Shown: in pieces, positions 61,635 through 64,000 of the stretch
Layout of the letters: every line of letters begins with the position of its first letter
Numbering within the stretch: the stretch's first letter is position 1
Source of the DNA: Novosphingobium sp. SG707
Lineage (GTDB): Bacteria; Pseudomonadota; Alphaproteobacteria; Sphingomonadales; Sphingomonadaceae
Direction of reading: 5' to 3'
Assembly (NCBI RefSeq): GCF_012275515.1
Contig: NZ_JAAZQL010000001.1
Coordinates: forward strand, 1,133,125-1,197,124
DNA: 64,000 bases
Position numbers and translations under genes: made by a program
The notes under the pieces: generated by a model
Databases searched by the model: none
What the model was told of the DNA's origin: nothing
Seen by the model: only the letters and a program-made list of their open reading frames with translations

Positions 61635-62168
61635 TCAGCCCTTCCGGGCCTGCGCCATAAGCGCTTCCTTGCGCGCCGCCATTTGGACGCCCAGATCCTT
61701 GAGGTCGACCTTCGTGTCGCGCGCTTCGGGAAACATCTCGGTCTCTTCCTCCTCAACGTGATGGTTCACATATTCGCCCAGAACCGTTACCTTCGCGTCA
61801 AACAGGCGGTCGCCGGCCTTCATGGCCTGAATTTCGGCAATCAAATGCTTGGCGCCGGCATGTTCCACCTCCGCTTCGTCCAGTAGGTCATCATCATCGA
61901 TGGCCTCGCGGATGGCGGGATAGAAAATTTCTTCCTCAATCTGGGTATGCACGGTCAGCGCCAGACAGATCTGATCGGCCAAAGCCTGCTTCTCGCTGTC
62001 TTCCTCCAGCGCTTCAAACTGCTTGAACCAGGCCTTGACCTCCTTGTGGTCATCCTTGAGCAGTTTGATCGCGTCGGCCGGTTTTGCAGCGGCGCGTGCG
62101 CTTTTGCGCGCGGTTTTGGATCCGGACCTGGTCTTTACTGATGCTTTTGCCGTCTTTGTGCTGGTCAT
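61635..62168 (-). CDS. Hemerythrin HHE-domain protein
   Basis: 177-aa protein starting at ATG 62168 with GGAGAG 4 bases upstream. After a Lys/Ala/Ser-rich basic leader (residues 1-32), the four-helix hemerythrin domain shows DDHKEVKAWFKQFEAL (about 39-54), THTQIEEEIFYPAI (about 73-86), EVEHAGAKHLIAEI (about 98-111) and NHHVEEEETEMFP (about 132-144). These provide the His and Glu ligands for a di-iron site. It probably senses or buffers oxygen, NO or iron. Confidence 0.88.
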   Translation of the reverse strand: MTSTKTAKASVKTRSGSKTARKSARAAAKPADAIKLLKDDHKEVKAWFKQFEALEEDSEKQALADQICLALTVHTQIEEEIFYPAIREAIDDDDLLDEAEVEHAGAKHLIAEIQAMKAGDRLFDAKVTVLGEYVNHHVEEEETEMFPEARDTKVDLKDLGVQMAARKEALMAQARKG

Positions 62169-62357
62169 CAATCTCTCCATCCTATCGCCCGCATGATTGC
62201 TGAGCCTAGACGGACGAAAGAATTGGGCGGGAGCAAGGTGCCGCCGCCGGGAAAATTTTATGACGGGGGGTGTCGAGGCGGGCTGTGATTTTCATTGAAA
62301 GGGCCTGGCCAATCTCTCAACCTTCAGGACCCGTCCACTCGAAGGAAACGAACGGTC

Positions 62358-62681
62358 ATGACGGTCAATCTTCTGCGGATCGGGGCACCGATCGATGGCA
62401 ACGAAACCGAAACCTTCGAAGACCTGCTCAGCCGCCCCGGCCTGCGGATCGAGCGCATCGTCTCGCGCGGGCATGTGACGCCTGCCGAACGGCCTTACGT
62501 GCAGAATTGGGATGAATGGGTGCTGGTCCTGCATGGGCAGGCCCGGCTGTTGATGGAGGAGGGCAGCGAGCATGTGCTGGAAACCGGCGCCTGCCTGCTG
62601 ATCCCCGCCGGTACGCCTCACTGGGTCACCTATACCGCCGATCCGACCATCTGGCTCGCGATCCATATTGGGCAGGGTTGA
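62358..62681 (+). CDS. Small cupin-domain protein
   Basis: 107-aa single cupin starting at ATG 62358. The barrel includes ERIVSRGHVTPAERPYVQNWDEWVLVLHGQARLLMEEG (about residues 30-68) and a second motif LLIPAGTPHWVTYT (about 83-96). Unlike many metal cupins, the first motif has a single histidine at GHVTP and lacks a clear HxH, so metal binding is uncertain. It is divergent from the hemerythrin gene. The function is unknown. Confidence 0.78.
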   Translation: MTVNLLRIGAPIDGNETETFEDLLSRPGLRIERIVSRGHVTPAERPYVQNWDEWVLVLHGQARLLMEEGSEHVLETGACLLIPAGTPHWVTYTADPTIWLAIHIGQG

Positions 62682-62814
62682 AGGCGGAAGATCTTGGAGC
62701 CGGGGGGGCGCTTCTTTTTGCCTCCGGCGGGCAAAGGGCGGGGGCCCTTTGCAATCCCGATATGGGGGTGGTGGGAGGTTGGCTGGGGGTGGTTTGAGGT
62801 TCGAGGGTTTGAAG

Positions 62815-62859
62815 GCCTGCGGCGCGGCGAGCTTATGCCTGTCCGCGCCGCAGGCTTTT
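62815..62859 (+). terminator. Rho-independent terminator after the small cupin
   Basis: Perfect 13-bp arms GCCTGCGGCGCGG and CCGCGCCGCAGGC, 15-base loop, followed by TTTT. It is 134 bp after the cupin stop, on the plus strand. Confidence 0.7.
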
Positions 62860-62937
62860 CAATTGTTAAGACTGCGTGGCGGGCGCTTTGGCCGAGGCTG
62901 TGCACCACGCAGACAGTAACGGGAGGGCGAGGGCCAA

Positions 62938-62965
62938 CCGATTTGTCTGGACAAATCGGCCTTTT
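62938..62965. terminator. Hairpin with T run between cupin and ETF-QO genes
   Basis: Perfect 10-bp arms CCGATTTGTC and GACAAATCGG with a 2-base loop, followed on the plus strand by CCTTTTAAA. It lies 34 bp beyond the ETF-QO stop and may serve both directions. Confidence 0.6.
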
Positions 62966-62992
62966 AAACGCGTCCCTCGCATCTATCCTTTT

Positions 62993-64000
62993 CTACATAT
63001 TGGGATAATTGGGCCCGCCGCCACCTTCCGGCGCGACCCATGTGATGTTGCCGGTGGGGTCCTTGATGTCGCAGGTCTTGCAGTGGACGCAGTTCTGGGC
63101 GTTGATCTGGAGGCGTTTGGCATCGCCCTCGCCGCCCGGAACATCGACGAACTCATAGACCCCGGCGGGGCAATAGCGCGCCTCCGGTCCGGCATAGCGC
63201 GGCAGGTTGATCCGGGTCGGCACCGAGGGATCGGTGAGTTTCAAGTGGCAGGGCTGATCCTCCTCATGGTTGGTGAAGGAGAAGGAGACGCTCGTCAGCC
63301 GGTCGAAGGAGATGATCCCATCCGGTTTGGGATAGGCGATGGGTTGGTAGAGATCGGCCCTTCCCGTTGCCTCGGCGTCGGTGTGGTGGGCCATCGCGCC
63401 AAACGGGTTCACCTTGAGATACCGCGCCCACATATCCGCCCCGGCCAGCACCGTCCCCAGCGCCCCGCCGAACTTCGCCACCAGGGGCTGGGCGTTCTGC
63501 ACCAGCTTGAGTTCGTCCGCGATCCAGCTCTCGCGCAGATTGGCCTCGTAGCCATCCAGCTGCGCGCCTTCCTCGCCTTGGGCGATGGCCGCCACGATGG
63601 CCTCGGCGGCCAGCATCCCGCTCTTCATCGCGGTATGGCTGCCCTTGATGCGCGGCACGTTGACAAAGCCCGCGCTGCACCCGGCCAGCACACCGCCGGG
63701 GAAGGCCAGATGCGGCACGCTCTGCCACCCGCCCTCGTTGATCACCCGCGCGCCATAGCTGACCCTTTTGCCGCCTTCGAGGATGGCGCGGATCGCCGGA
63801 TGCTGCTTCCAGCGCTGAAACTCCTCGTAAGGCGACACATGCGGGTTCTTGTAATCCAGCGCCGTGACAAACCCCAAGGCGACCTGCCCGCCCGCCTGAT
63901 GATAAAGGAAACCCCCGCCCCAGCTCTCGCTCTCACTGAGCGGCCAGCCCTGCGTGTGCAGCACGCGCCCCGGCACGTGTTTGGCGGGGTCGATGTCCCA
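62993..64000 (-). CDS. Electron transfer flavoprotein-ubiquinone oxidoreductase, C-terminal part
   Basis: The frame is open to the right edge of the window, so this is the C-terminal ~335 residues of a ~550-aa protein; the start lies outside. It passes electrons from acyl-CoA dehydrogenases via ETF to ubiquinone at the inner membrane. The membrane-binding and quinone region includes SWGGGFLYHQAGGQVALG, and the FAD-domain element AFPGGVLAGCSAGFVNVPRIKGSH is clear. The C-terminal [4Fe-4S] ligands are Cys in ARYCPAG and the CVHCKTC cluster, ending in the usual GGGGPNYPNM. It serves the acyl-CoA dehydrogenases such as the one at 3075-4217. Confidence 0.95.
   Translation of the reverse strand, partial: WDIDPAKHVPGRVLHTQGWPLSESESWGGGFLYHQAGGQVALGFVTALDYKNPHVSPYEEFQRWKQHPAIRAILEGGKRVSYGARVINEGGWQSVPHLAFPGGVLAGCSAGFVNVPRIKGSHTAMKSGMLAAEAIVAAIAQGEEGAQLDGYEANLRESWIADELKLVQNAQPLVAKFGGALGTVLAGADMWARYLKVNPFGAMAHHTDAEATGRADLYQPIAYPKPDGIISFDRLTSVSFSFTNHEEDQPCHLKLTDPSVPTRINLPRYAGPEARYCPAGVYEFVDVPGGEGDAKRLQINAQNCVHCKTCDIKDPTGNITWVAPEGGGGPNYPNM

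Larger units (their letters stand above)
62682..62992. other. 311-bp intergenic region with three hairpins
   Basis: I see no gene here. The region is G-rich and holds three perfect or near-perfect hairpins: GCAAAGGGC-GGGG-GCCCTTTGC at 62731-62752, a 13-bp-arm hairpin at 62815-62855, and CCGATTTGTC-TG-GACAAATCGG at 62938-62959. The last two act as likely terminators. The first resembles a short dispersed palindrome rather than a terminator. Confidence 0.6.

Noticed and set aside
1..64000. CRISPR arrays, tRNA or rRNA genes, insertion sequences, prophage genes
   Set aside because: No regularly spaced repeats, cloverleaf-like sequences, transposase motifs or phage structural genes were recognised while reading the intergenic regions and ORFs. 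A covariance-model search would be needed to exclude small RNAs.

Overview
The window is a GC-rich, densely coded stretch from an alphaproteobacterium, most likely a sphingomonad such as Novosphingobium or Sphingobium. The reasons are the large TonB-dependent receptors beside catabolic operons, a valine-degradation operon, many SDR, amidohydrolase and cupin enzymes, and lignin-type aromatic genes. This assignment is inferred from gene content only. I saw no rRNA, tRNA, CRISPR array, insertion sequence or phage gene. Genes at both edges are cut: an MFS transporter on the left and ETF-ubiquinone oxidoreductase on the right.

Layout. 0.3-6.7 kb: valine/isobutyryl-CoA degradation operon (mmsA, acyl-CoA dehydrogenase, 3-hydroxyisobutyryl-CoA hydrolase, enoyl-CoA hydratase, mmsB) with a divergent LysR regulator. 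6.7-9.4 kb: a LysE/ArgO exporter with divergent ArgP/LysG-type regulator, a possible 30-residue small ORF, and a MarR-GNAT fusion with a palindromic operator. 9.4-17.2 kb: an RND tripartite efflux operon divergent from an OmpR/CpxR-type two-component system. 17.4-22.9 kb: a small exported protein, a VOC protein, a MarR regulator, and a forward run of sodium:neurotransmitter-type symporter, class V aminotransferase and exported M20 peptidase.

23.0-33.1 kb is a catabolic locus: a TonB receptor, a CDGSH/bicupin fusion, a PrnB-like (DUF1864, indoleamine-dioxygenase superfamily) protein, an Lrp regulator and three exported metal-dependent amidohydrolases. A 16-bp sequence is repeated exactly, in inverted orientation, in the TonB/CDGSH and amidohydrolase control regions, suggesting one regulon. 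33.1-40.3 kb holds an HWE histidine kinase, an HD hydrolase, DUF4031, a CMD/SDR/SDR operon with a divergent GlxA-type regulator, and a soluble PAS chemoreceptor.

40.4-61.2 kb looks like an island for 4-alkylphenols and hydroxyphenyl ketones. The reverse-strand part encodes MDR dehydrogenase, VOC protein, MFS transporter, AraC regulator, TonB receptor, three cupins of the 2,4'-dihydroxyacetophenone dioxygenase family, SDR, cytochrome c, a 4-cresol-dehydrogenase-like flavoprotein, SDR, alcohol dehydrogenase and acyl-CoA ligase. An IclR gene separates this from a forward operon encoding a Tm-1-like UPF0261 protein, BCCP, biotin carboxylase, carboxyltransferase and a HAD phosphatase. That operon resembles the acetovanillone carboxylation systems (Acv/Hpe), but no PEP-synthase-like aryl kinase is visible here. 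A TTTCAY-N3-GTGAAA palindrome lies upstream of both the IclR/carboxylase pair and the MDR dehydrogenase, tying the two halves together. 61.2-64 kb: DUF1810, hemerythrin-like protein, a small cupin and the ETF-QO fragment.
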